From Agelaius tricolor (taxonomy: Eukaryota; Chordata; Aves; Passeriformes; Icteridae), in assembly GCA_023055355.1 (NCBI GenBank), contig JALJCS010000001.1:93109381-93173380 (forward strand): a DNA stretch of 64,000 nt, read 5' to 3'. Under the pieces are notes generated by a model. That model had not been told where the DNA came from and searched no databases. It saw only the letters and a list, made by a program, of their open reading frames with translations. This document shows, piece after piece, positions 1-12,300 of the stretch; the first letter of the stretch is position 1; each line of letters begins with the position of its first letter. A program made the translations under genes and the position numbers.

Positions 1-3000
1 CAAAAGCTCCTGTACATGCTGCTGTGCTTTGCTGTACCCCAGCAGTCAGCAGAGCCCTCTGCTCTTCCCTTCTGCTGCCAGCTTCACCTGGAATAAGAAC
101 TCAGCCAGTCTTGAGAACCTCTTCCAGTAAGGGATGAGTGCTGCCTCCCTTTACCTGCCTGAAGTTATTCCCCCTCTGAGCCTCCTGGGCCATTTTTGAA
201 TAAAACAAAATTGGTATCCATTAACCATCAAAAACAGGTGAAATAAAAATCTCTCTATTTGAACAAGTTGGCCACGACATTCTATTTTAACTGCGGTCTT
301 TAGGGAAGAGGCCTGTTTGTGCTGTGCATAGTAATTAATGGACTTCTGATTATTGCAGGCTTTATGACTCTACAGTAACACAAAAAATAAAGGGATATAA
401 AAGTATAAACAATATGTGGCACTGTTGGAAAACAGTGCTTTCCATTTTCAAGCACTACAAAAGAAAAAATACAATGTAACTCCTCTTCTGGATGCCAACT
501 CACAGTAGTACTCACCTCATGTGTCAACCATAAGCTGGCTTTTCACAAGACTAAATTATAAGCATTGAGAAGTTATTTTAAAAGAAAAAGGCAGCAAATT
601 ATTTGGTCCTGGGACTTTTTGTTTTCATACATGCCCTAATTTTTAGGCTTTCTATTTTCAAGATTTTGTCTGCAGTGTTGGAGTGAGGAAAGAGGGATCC
701 AGCATTTTTTCTTATAATTGCATAACTCAAAAGGCTGTCTCTTTATTGAAGCATGAAATATTTCATTTCAATAAGAAGAAAATAAGCCACAGCATAGTTA
801 TGGAAAGAGTACAGTGCTGCCAGCTGTGTGAGAACAAAACTCATGAAGCATATCCTAAGAAATAATGGGATTGCTTTAAGATTTCATGAGAATCAAAATA
901 TTTTTTTTTCTTTTTTAATTGCTCAAAGGTTTCTGAAGTCACTTCAGACTCTCAAGCGTTCTTTCAAAACTGTGAAAGCTGGCAATTTACCTCATTTTAA
1001 TGAAGGACACCTTCAGTAGAGGGTGATTCTTCAAAACATTGAAAAGCAAAAAAATTAATGATAAAGAGATCACTATGATCTGGTTGCTTCAAGCTGCTCA
1101 CTCTAGATCTTTATTGTCATAAATCATACTATCTCTTAAATTGTTAGGAAAGCATATCATGGCAAAGAACCTTAAGAAACCAAGTTATTGCTTCAAAGGA
1201 TGCTAAGAAAAACCATGTATCACAAGTCTTCAGTGGGTTAGACAGAAACTGTCAAATTGACACTGGAGTTCAATGACAGAGAGAAAACCAGTGGTTTGTT
1301 TGTTTTCTTCTAATTGAACTTTGAGTACAGTGTATTACTTGTATTGAGTACAGTGTATTACAGTGTATTACTATTCTGTGTATTACTTTTTTGAATTTTA
1401 ACAGTTTTTTTCTTTTTTAATGCCAACTAAGATCTTCTAACTAGTTACATCAACTTCTAACACAGCAACTACTGTACTTTTCTTCAGTTTGTACTGCTCC
1501 AGTTATGCTGTGTGAGCTACTATGGGGAAAGCAGCTTCCAAGGAACAGGAGATTTTAGCTGCCTCTAAATTACTGGAAATGCTCTGCTTATATGCCATAA
1601 TGAAAGGGTACACATACAGGAGATATACTTCAGCAACTGCAATCTGCTGCAATTATAGCAGATACAGCTACACCAGGAGACCAATTTAAGTGAACAGCAT
1701 TCAAAACACAAAGCTAGACAGTCCCTGGGGAATTTCAGCTCTTTTCTTCTTTAAGGACTAGTTTTCCCAGACATCCATGGCCCTCCCCTTCCTCCTTCTT
1801 TTTGATCTTGGTGAACCTGTCCCAACTTATAGATGAAATTTAAAACTAAGATCTTCATCACTTGTGGTCACTGAAAATCATAGGGCACTTACAGTAAGAG
1901 CAGGGTTCCAGCTCCTGCATCATGGACACATTTCACTGGGAATAAAAGCATTTTGGGGCTCTTTTGGGAGACCCCTTGTGTCAGGGCTCTCCAGGCTGCC
2001 TCTGCCCCACACTGCAGCCTCACAGACACAGCAAGCAGGGAATGGAGCCAGCCTGGGGATGCTCCACTGAGCATGGGCCTTGTGAATTTGATTCAATTAG
2101 TGAAAAAAAAAAGTTATTTCTGTGCAGATGTACATTGTGTACTCATAACCACTAAAATTTCTAATTCTGCAGGAAGGAAAGGATCTCCAGTGTTCACAAG
2201 CTCCTTAAAGAAACTTGAATTTAAATAAAAAGAGTATTTCACTGTGGCCCCTTTGAACTGGTGAAGATCTAGAAAGGACTTTTTTGACACAGACAGCTTC
2301 CACAATTTCTAAGTTCATTGGGCAATCATAGCCATTTTTAGTTTTTGATATTTTGAATATACTGTTCTGCTACACATAAACAAAAATAATTTTCAAATCA
2401 CTCACAAAAAGATGATTTATTTGTCCATGAAAGCATATAGAGATAGAAGAGAAATTTTATGCTAAAAAATTGCCTTGTTGTAAATTGTGAATGAGGGAAA
2501 AAAGAAAGAAAGCCTTAAAGAAATATATGTTTTGACAGACATTTACACATAATTCAGAAACAACTGACAGGATCTTGTTCAATTTTTTAGAAGTGTCTCT
2601 GGGCTGGGACCAGATTTAAAGAATTTTTAGTCCCCATAGTGAGTTGTTTTTCCATAATGTTAGGAGGATGTGATCAAAGGGATTATTATAACAGTCACTG
2701 TCAATAAGAAAAAGCTAAAGTATTTAGTCCCTTTAGGGGAAGAAAGTAATATCCTACAGGATTTTGCTACTGCATTTAACAGGTGCAAGAAAGGTGTTTC
2801 AATTTTACATAATTCTCCTTCCTTCCTCGGAACTGAAAATATGTTTTTCTTATTTTATCTGCTTGTTCTTTTATTGCAGGATTATATTTTCATTACTGGA
2901 ATTTCCTGCTTATATGGTGACATGCAAGCCAGGATTGTCTTGGCTGTTACCAAACTATTTCATTTCTTGTTGAAGAAGTGCAGAACAAATAGTGGTTAGA

Positions 3001-4090
3001 GGCTGGTGTTGTGCTGCTCATTCCTGCACATTACTTCTCTTGGGAATTTGTCTCCCTTCAATACCACAATGTCTGAAGAATGTCAGACTTTTCCTACCTC
3101 GAATTATATGGTTGCCTTCTTGTAAGATACAGAGTTTCTAGGTAAACTTGGCCATATTGCTTTGCATCTGAGTCTTCTTTTTGTCTTCTGGATAAAAATT
3201 ACCTCCAGTAAGATTAAAGGCAACTTTTGCAGCTCAGGAAAAAAGCAGCACTGCCTTTTTGTTCTTTTCCATGTTTATTTTGCTGCCAGTTCTCTTTGAA
3301 AATGGTCCTTTTTGCCAAGGCTACAATTTTGCTAAATGAATTAGTATTAATACTATGCTTTGTTTATTTGCACAAGTGGAAAATGAAAGATGGGAAATAC
3401 AGAAACAAAAAGACAGTATGAGATAAAAACCATGAAAGTGTCAAGAGAAATGTGAAGTTTAGCCAAAGCATGTACCCCACACAATCATTCAGCACTTTGG
3501 CAGCAGGTTGGCCCTTGAAAATCCTCCTGATGGACCCACTGGGACCTTCGGGGTCCCCTGACAGAGAACTGACCCTTGCAGTCCTTCAGCTCGACTTGGG
3601 GTATCTTGAGGAACGAGTTTCACTGGCTGCAGTGTTGAAAAGGTGTTGTGTCAGGCTGGACAGGGGGAGCAAGGCCTTGCAAGTGCCATCCAGAGCTCTG
3701 TGAGACCAGCACAGGCAGCAAGTGGCACATGTGCTCCTGTCTCTGTTCCTGAGCAGGATACTGAAACAGCTGAGTTGGTTTCTGAGGAGCTTGTTGCCAA
3801 CTCCCATTTCATGTGCCTCAGTGAGATTCTGAGAGCTACAAAAGACTGGACCACTTCAGCCAGGTCCTCATCCTTCAGCATGCTGCTAGCCAGGAAATAA
3901 TAAATTAGACATGGCTCAATATGGGATTCTATGACAACTGAGGATAGGAATCTGTCAGGATCTTTTGCGAGCTTAACAATATGCTAGTCACCACTGAGGG
4001 CTGCAGAAAGAGCTCTTCATTTTTTAAAGCCCAAAAGTCTGCCATATGGCCAGCATAAACTGCATGCTTCCTCCGTGTGGTAACTAGCTG
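1..4090. other. Noncoding 5' flank, no gene seen
   Basis: AT-rich sequence with only short random open frames (109 residues at most). The one local structure is a small tandem repeat at 1321-1386. No exon, RNA gene or recognisable transposon was found. Confidence 0.6.
1321..1386. repeat. Short degenerate tandem repeat
   Basis: The 18-mer TTGAGTACAGTGTATTAC occurs at 1321-1338 and again at 1344-1361. It is followed by the shorter copies AGTGTATTAC (1362-1371) and GTGTATTAC (1378-1386). Confidence 0.8.
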
Positions 4091-4270
4091 AAAATCACAG
4101 ACTTGTACAAAAAATGCAAGGTGGGGTAGTCCAGCCTCCTGCTCCAGGCAGGAAATTATTCAGGGCCATGCTGAGTCCAGTTCTGAAAACCCTTGGGGAT
4201 GGAGACAGCACAGACTATCTGGGCAGCCTGCCACATTCTTTGACCACCCTCGTGGTGAGGAGTATGTTGT
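4091..4270 (-). mobile_element. CR1 LINE fragment, 3' region
   Basis: Read on the minus strand this is the 3' end of a CR1 retrotransposon. Hallmarks on the plus strand are TAGTCCAGCCTCCTGCTC, then GGGGATGGAGAC and TCTGGGCAGCCTG, followed by GACCACCCTCGTGG. It is diverged, short and non-functional. CR1 is the dominant LINE of birds. Confidence 0.75.
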
Positions 4271-4632
4271 CAGGATTGTTTAATAACTGAAAAATGTATC
4301 TCTTAACTAGAGAATTTTCTGTAAAATGCCTTCTTCAGAGTGTGGTATTTTTTGAGAAAAGGCAGTCTCAGAAAGCAAGGTTATTTAAAGAGTTTTAGCC
4401 AGTGGAAGTTTCCTAAACATGAGGGTTAAATGGCTTTACACTTCCATTTTCTTCTAGGCATTGTACATACATTTCCTTTATTTTAGGGGAAGAAAGCAGT
4501 TTATGACACCAGAGGAGTGGTCTATAGGTGGAAATAGGACTGTAAAAACCACATTGTCACAAATCTCATAAGAATGTCTGGCACCACTATGAATTCAAGT
4601 GCTTTGGTTGTTGTCATCTATGTGACTGCATG

Positions 4633-4866
4633 TATTTATATAAATGTACACACACACACACAAATATATATATATGGATGTACATATTTACATCCACACA
4701 TCTGTAGATTTTTATGTATATATTTACATGCATATATACATATATCTATATATGCACATGCATACATACATATATTATATATTCACATACATACATATAT
4801 ATATATATATAATATATAATATATAATATATATATACACACATACATGTAAATATATATACACATA
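4633..4866. repeat. CA/TA microsatellite
   Basis: Begins with (CA)n near 4650, passes into long imperfect (TA)n with CATA and CATG interruptions, and returns to CA near 4838. The tyrosine/isoleucine/histidine-rich frames across it are artefacts of the repeat. Confidence 0.9.
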
Positions 4867-5149
4867 CAACAGGTCTGCCAGCACACATTACAGCTTATTC
4901 TGGGAAGTTAAGGCACCATGGGCAGACCCAAAGACTACCAAGACTGCAACCAGTGTCACTTGCCAGCACAAGACAAGGCAGGAAGGGTAAGGGACATTGC
5001 AGACAAGCAGTGCAGCAGTGCCTGGAACAGCTCAGTGCTCCATAGATGGAGGTAGGCTGTTTCTTTCTCACATCAAATAAGAGCTGTGGGAGATGCTTTT
5101 GGGATTTATCACCTTGGCAGGGAAAATGTCAGCCAAAGGGAATGTACTC

Positions 5150-5774
5150 ATAGGTACTCTGGATGACCAAGAAGGCCAATGGCATCCTGGCCTGGACCAG
5201 AAATAGTGTCACCAGCAGGGCCAGGACAATGATTTTCCCTTTGCACTTGGCACTGGTGAGGCCACACCTCAAATCCTGTATTCAGTTTTAGGCCCCTCAC
5301 TTCAAGTAGGACACTGAGGTGCTGGAGCATGTCCAGAGAAAGAAAATGGAGCTGGTGAAGGGTCTAGAAGGGCATCTGAGAGAGATGAGGTTGTTTAACC
5401 TGGAGGAAAGGAGACTCAGGGAAGACTTTACTGCTCTCTATACCTCCCTGAAAGGAGTCTGTTTCCACCTGGGGGTTCAGCCTTTTCTCCTGGGAACTAG
5501 TGACAGGGCAAGAGGAAATGGCCTCAAGCTGTGTCAGGGGAAGTTCAGGATGGACATCAGGAAAAATATCTCCACTGAAAGGATGGTTAAGCATTGGAAC
5601 AGTGTGCCCAGGGCAGTGGTGTCACCATTGCTGGAAATGTTCAATAAATGACTGGATGAGGCATTTAATATGCTAAATGCTATGGTTTAGTTGATGTGGT
5701 GGTGTTCAACCAAAGGTTGGACTCAATGATCTCAGAAGTTTTTTCCAGTGTTAATGATTCTATGATTCTATGAT
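5150..5774 (+). mobile_element. CR1 LINE, 5'-truncated copy with intact 3' tail
   Basis: The sequence follows the CR1 ORF2 3' end: GGCACTGGTGAGGCC, then GGTGCTGGAGCATGTCCAGAG, AGAGGAAATGGCCTCAAGCT and CATTGGAACAGTGTGCCCAG. It closes with GGTTGGACTCAATGATCT and the tail ATGATTCTATGATTCTATGAT ending at 5774. An open stretch at 5319-5651 still encodes the reverse-transcriptase C-terminal region. 5' truncation is usual for this family. The 5' edge is approximate. Confidence 0.92.
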
Positions 5775-8700
5775 AGAAGAGCCACATGGAAACTACAGGT
5801 GTGAGTGTGATGACTGTCTGCAAAAGCATATGGCCAATAAAGACACCTCTGGTGTCATGCCAGCCTTGGAAGAGTGTGGTGGCATAAAAGATTATAAATA
5901 CAAGCACTGAGACACAAACAGAATGACAATGGGCTGAAAAGGCTCCTGATGCTGGGCACTGCCATCCACACAGCTGCCATCACCTTCTGCCACCTCTCCT
6001 CTCTTCCACTGGCCAACAGTGCCAGCACCATGTGTTTGGATTTCTCTACTGCAGACTGAGAAACAGACTGGCCTGAGAAATAATACACTCTTTTTTTTTT
6101 TTTTTTGGCTGATTTATCCTTAATGGTTTGCCCACCTGGCCCACGTGGGTGCTGCACAAGCAGTTGTGCTGGCAGTGGCAGCAGAGAAGCATGAGGTGGT
6201 ATGGGCAAAGTCTGTGTGGACCACTCCTGCAGGCACATTTGGATCTCCATCACCAGCTGGAGAAAGGTATCCTGCACAGTGGTCTGGGAGAGCAGTTCTG
6301 GGCTGAAGGATGCAGATGAGCATGTAGGTGCTGCTTCCATGCTTTCTCCTCTCTTGGTTGTGCATGAGCTGCTTTGAGCTCTCTGATCACCATCCTGAAA
6401 ACACAATTTATTCTGGACTGAAGAACAATCAAAACAACATCACCATTTCCCAAGAAGATTCATGGCCATTTTATGTATGTGAGATAAACAAATCTGTATC
6501 CATAATTTCACTTCTTGACTTTTCATTGTTTCAGCCAGAAAGCAGGCATCTAAGAAGTGGATATAAAGCACTGTCTGCCTATAGCTTGATCTCAAACACT
6601 GTCTTTCTCTTTAAAATTTGCAAAAGGGAAACAAGTTCATATTTATCATCAGTTGAAAGCTCAGCTGGAAGTGAAACAAATTAAATTTAATGAGAACTGC
6701 TTTAATTCTCATCATTACTGTCTGCTCACTGTTGTAAAAAAGTTTTACAAGCCCACTTAAAATGCTTAGATTAACTGTCTTTATTATTTTCGTCCAGGCA
6801 AATCCTTTTATAAGGCTAATGAAACTGCATCCCTTGGTATAAATGTAGTCATGACTTTATTTCACATGACATCCAGCTCTACAGTATCACAGCAGTCCCC
6901 AGCAGGTAAGTTGATATTAATTTATTTTTGTACTGTTATTGTATAATTCTGATATACTGGAATGTTAAAAAAGTTCCTCAGCTCTGCCTAAAAGTATAGA
7001 CAGTAACTTTCTACAAAACTTGTCACTGATGACATGAAATAGCATTGCTGCTTGTCAGGAAAGAGGCTGCAGTTAAATTTCTGTGGTTGGACATTGCAAT
7101 CCAGAAACAAAATTCTATGTTTCTAATGGGAATTAAAGCTGTGTGACTAAGAGGACCAGGTGGTCCCTCACAGCAGAATCTGGACTATTGTTTTTAGATT
7201 TATGTAGGGTTTCATGCCTATCCCAAATGTTGCCTGCTAGTAATTTCTTCTGCTATTGTTGCTTAAGGTCATCTATAAATGCAAAATGTTTCTCAGTGGG
7301 TACTTAACAGCAGTAACCTAGATAAATATTTTCATTTACATAAACATTGTCTGAACAATTCAGAAAGTGTAGTAAACAGTCTCAAATCCCAGAAGCAATC
7401 TAGACATTGCAAGAATTACATTGTTTTTTGGAAAAGATTGATGTTCTACGTTATTTCATTGGTCATAGTCCAACACAAGAGGGTGGACTGATGAAAGAGA
7501 TGCTTAACACGTCCAGGGTTTGTGTTGCTTTCTTTTTTCTAACTGTGCTAATAGCTGAATTTCCATTTGTTTTTCAAATTTTTTATGTACTCTTATGCAA
7601 TAAAAGATAATCTAACTGGACAGGCGCAAACAGTGGGGACCAAATGGCTTTTCAAAGCAAATCCAAAACCAAAAAGCCTCTCTATAATTGTAACAAAGTA
7701 CTAAAAAGGAATGGAATTACTTTCTGCCTACTGAGAGCACAAACACTGTTATTTCATTGGGAATAGATGGCCTTTCAGAGTTCGGTAAGTTTGCATGTGC
7801 GTAGCTGCAATCCTCTGTTTTGTTGTATATGCTCTTCATGGAGGAAATTTAGCCCTATGAGACCCATTGGACTCAGGCCCTTCACCTGTGCAATGCTGCA
7901 CAACAGGTCTATGCCAGACCCAACCAGGCTCCAGGCATTTCAGACAGGCTAAAACTAACAAAAAATACACTAAATACGGGGTGTGGGTTGTTTGCCTTAG
8001 TTAACAGTAACATCTTGTAAGATCAAACAAGAAAGAGACCCTTTCTGTACACAGACAGCTTGTCTCCAAGGATTTAGCTTTGTTTCAAAAAAGCACGTGT
8101 ATGTGAATAGATCCAGAGAGGTCTTAGATCACCTCCGAGGCAATCTCTGCTGGTTGTTTGTGTGGCATGAGCCCAGCGTTGCTCTTTGCAGCTGGACACG
8201 GCTGCCTCCCCCTCCCTGCCCAGCCTGAAGCCTTGCAGATAATGAGGATTAAATGGAATAGGTATGACTGAATATATCTCTGGCACAGGTTCACTGACGT
8301 GCTGTCTTCTAGGGCTGCCACACCAGCCTGAGAAAGAATTAAATACATGTGAAGAGGAGAATATCCATTACTTGGAATACCAGTGTTCTGTTAGAAGAGA
8401 AATCCAGCATCCAGCCATTGATTGCCATTGCCTTTTCATGTGTATTCCATGCCTTATGCTCGGTGTATGTTTTACAGACACAGCATTTGTGTTGAAGCAA
8501 AGCTCTCTGAGCAATTGCACTGTTGCTGTGATCTGTTTATACTGAATCTCAACAACTAAGCCTTCTAATCCTCAAACAACTATTTTAGCCAGTACTGAAG
8601 CTGTTCAGAATTAGTTGGCAGCATTTGTGTAGTTCACACTCGATTTAAATAATCATTGTCCTATTTTAACTCTCCCATATGAAGACAGTACAAATTCACT

Positions 8701-9341
8701 CCAAGGATGGGACTGCAGGCCCATGCCCACATGTATGTAGCCATTTGTGTGCCTATCTGCTTCACATGTTTGCACTGTAATTTGGAACCAACTTCTCGGG
8801 TTTGGCATTCAGCTTGGGGCACTTTAAAGATACTTTGATTTCAGGAAGCACTGATCACCCTACAAGAACCAAGTCCCTCAATAAGGGGCTCAGATTTTGC
8901 ATCTGCATCCACTAGTACTTTCTAAAAGATCATGGCAGATATCTTCCTTCCAGCTGGGGGTTCTTCTGTGCTCTGTCACAGGACACAAGCAGGGATTAAG
9001 CAGGGGCCTTCAGAAGTTAGGGCTGTCTTGGCTTTACATACTGGGTGGTTGTTCATTAGCTGGTGTCTCTCAGCTGTTCTGCACACACAAGTGTAGGTAC
9101 ATATTTTGTCAGCTGAAAGAAGAAGCACATTTCCTCCGTTTTTGCTTACTTATTCTATAAGATGAAGTGGATGATTACTGACCTGAATATCCTACAGCCC
9201 TTTTTGGAGGAGATGCTTTTTTTTCCTCTCCCAGTGAGTGTAGCAATTCCTGATTCTGACCGCAGTAATTCCTGTCTCACAATCATTATTTCACTGGTTT
9301 GAAACAGCAGCTTGTGAGTTAGCTTCCAAACTTGTACCCAG
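5775..9341. other. Noncoding flank, no gene seen
   Basis: Unique-looking AT-rich sequence. A 16-base T run lies at 6091-6106. An open frame of 183 codons on the minus strand (5855-6406) crosses the T run and gives a lysine stretch; it has no recognisable domain and is not called a gene. Confidence 0.55.
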
Positions 9342-9387
9342 GAGGTAGCTTTGAGGAAAGGTAAATACCTTTCCTCAAAGCTACTTC
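9342..9387. repeat. Near-perfect 22-bp inverted repeat with 2-nt spacer
   Basis: The 19-bp arm at 9345-9363 (GTAGCTTTGAGGAAAGGTA) is exactly complementary to 9366-9384, with AA between. Three more outer pairs, one a G-T wobble, extend it to 9342 and 9387. The structure could extrude as a cruciform or fold as RNA. Confidence 0.9.
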
Positions 9388-12300
9388 AAATACTTTCAGA
9401 TTCCTCAGCTTTTACTGGGTTTTGCCTGCTGACTAATATAATTGTGACTTATTTTGAGTATTCAGTGATTGCCATAGGATTTTCATAGACTGACTGACCA
9501 GATACTATAAACTTATATCTATACTAAATGCTAGGAAATAGATTAAACATGATGATCTTTAAGCCTGTTTTTGACACTGTCTCCAGCTAGTGAAGGAGCT
9601 CAGGCCCAGCTGCAAAATTATGCTAGTAAACCTTTCTGATGACAACACTACCAAGTTAACTTCAAGGGGTATAATCCATCTTTCCCAGAGTAATTTCCAC
9701 CAAATTAATTTCCTGCATCATCATATTGTAAAGAGACAGGAATCTACTTATTCACAAATTGCTTTGAAAATTCTGAATACAAAGGCAGCAAATTACACTC
9801 ATTTTATTGCTGAAGTTCAGCAAAAAAGGGAAGGTCTTTAATCACTCTTAAAAAATATTTTACTGTGTTTAATTTTGTGTAGCACTCCTTCCAGATCTCT
9901 GCCATATTGTTCAATGTAAATCAATAAAATAAATACTTGATGAAATAAATATTTAAACAGAATGGGTGTAGATGGGGCAAAAAATCGAATTAATTATAGA
10001 AAAGGAACAGAGAGAGGATGAGTTGTTTCAAAAACAGGGGCAGGGATTAAGACCTAGGAAGGTCTGCACAGAGTTTTTCAAGTTGAATAATATTCTGCTG
10101 CTGTGTCTACATCTGAGCATGCATGCTTAGAGAGCAGCAGGGACAATGTGATCAGTTCTGCGTGGCTGAAAGGGAACCTAAGCAAAGAACAAAATTTTCC
10201 TGCCCATCATGTATTTGCACATTGGCAGCTCTACTGGAGGCATCCTCTGTCCACATCTCTGTGCAGGATGAGACAACAATCTCCAGTCCTTCTGGCTTTT
10301 CCAGTGGGAAAAGCAAACTGGGGAGTGGAAAGATAAACTGCCTAGGGCTGCCCCATGCCAGAGTAGAGGACACTGCTGCTCTGTGCCTTCTTTTCTTGAG
10401 GATCTCCCTGAGTGCCACTGGACATGTGCACAAGAAAAGGCAGCTGATCATTTCCAGATTATTTTCTGTGGCCTGTTTCTGTGGCACACTTTACATGAGT
10501 GTCTAACCTGACAAAGGCAGGCTTAGAGGACAGCATGCTGAACTGAAGAAATTAATTTGGGAATGGTAAAATACCTTTGAGCTTGAGGCTGTTGTCTTGT
10601 GTTATTTCAGAGATGAGTTGTGCCTTATATTCCCAGCATTGGTTATCTATCAATGTTGAACAAGTATTCAGAAAGGCCTTTTGAGTCTGCTGTCTTGCTA
10701 GCACCCACCCCCTCCCCAGCTCTAACAATCAATAGCCTGCTGAAACTGCTTCTTCTGGACTTTTATTGCACATCTCCTGACCAAAACACTTAAATACTAA
10801 TTCAGAAACATCCCAGCTAAACTGTCATGACACTCAATAAAGCTACATTACCACAGTTTTGTCAGGACTTAGAGTTGTTTGTCAAGTGGTATTAACTGTT
10901 CAGATTTTAGAATCACCCAGATAATATTGTAGTGGAGAAAGGAAAAGGGGAGTTAATCTGTGTCGGAAAAGAATCACTTGTGGGAGGTCACTGCTGTTCT
11001 GCACACTGGTACTGTTTCTACTTGCTCCAAAAGAAATTATGTCAACTACAGTCAAAATATTTATGCTCTTACTGAAATGTGTGACTTTTTACTAAGGCTG
11101 AATTATCTCACAATTCTCGTTTTTACACTGTCAGTATACTTCTGCAACTAAAACAATTTCAGACACCCAACCCCTCTGTTCCATATTCTAAACTGCACTG
11201 TTATGCCAAGAGGAAAATGCTGGACAAATGCTGCCTTGAAAGCACCAAAAGGGCCATTGCAAAAGAAGTTGCTGATCCACCTAAAAATTTTATTTGCTGC
11301 TTTAATTACACAAGAAGTAACTAAATCATGGACTGAAGACATGCTGCCTCCAGTGCATAGCAACACTGTAAGCCCTTTCTACATTAGGGTGAAAGTCATA
11401 TAATTAATTTGTCAAGGAAAAAACTTATCAACAACCAGAGTTTTTGGCTTGCACAAAGTCACACTGAAGTGTCTTCTCTGCCTGCTGAGCAGCAGGAACA
11501 CATGGTCTCCATTACTGAAATCCTGGGCTCCTGTGTCAGTCTAATATCCTGGTCCAGGCAATTTTTGCTCACTTTTCTGATTTTAAGTGCCACCTTGGAT
11601 CATCATTTCATTTGAAACTCAGGCATGTGGATGATGATGAGACTCCCTTCAGTGAGTTGATTCTCAGCAAGCTCTGTTGGTGACCACCACTTACCCTGTG
11701 AAGACTGCTCTGCCCTGTGCCTTGAGAAGATTCTCACACTCTGTTCTGAATCCTTGTTTGGCAAAACCTCCCAGGGAACAGTAGGAGTTTTAACCGAATG
11801 AGGTTTCTGGGATCAAACCACAAATAAATTATGTTTGTTGCCTTGAAGTCATATGGTGCTTGTCTGATAATTTTAAAATTAAGAGTTAAGACTGAATCTG
11901 AGAAAGAACAGGACACTAAATTATCAGTGTAGTATATAGAAAAAAGACCAAGATTTCCAATGCAAAACTGCACTTTTTATTCTAGTGTTTTCAAATGAAT
12001 CAGCCTGAATCTTGGCTCCAAGTGGTAAAATATGCCACTTTGAGCTAATGAGCTTCTAGTCTCTACACTTGTTTGCTACCTGGCAAGCAGGGAAGCCTAA
12101 AGCATTAATTAATGTCCTTGTGATATTAAGAGGCAAATAATAAAGCAGCAAATCAATTTGCAGAAGTGAAGACAAAAAGGCAGTGGGGAGCATTGGAACA
12201 GTTTTGTACGTTCCTATGGATTTCTGTAAAGCTAACAAGCAATGCTTTGAAAAAGCAGGGAAAGGAGAAAACAATTCTGGCCTTCTTTTAGTTTTGTTTG

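Noticed and set aside
4574..4826. Tyrosine/isoleucine/histidine-rich frames
   Set aside because: Pure translation of the CA/TA microsatellite.
5855..6406. 183-codon minus-strand frame
   Set aside because: It crosses a 16-base T run that supplies a lysine stretch, has no domain and lies between repeats.
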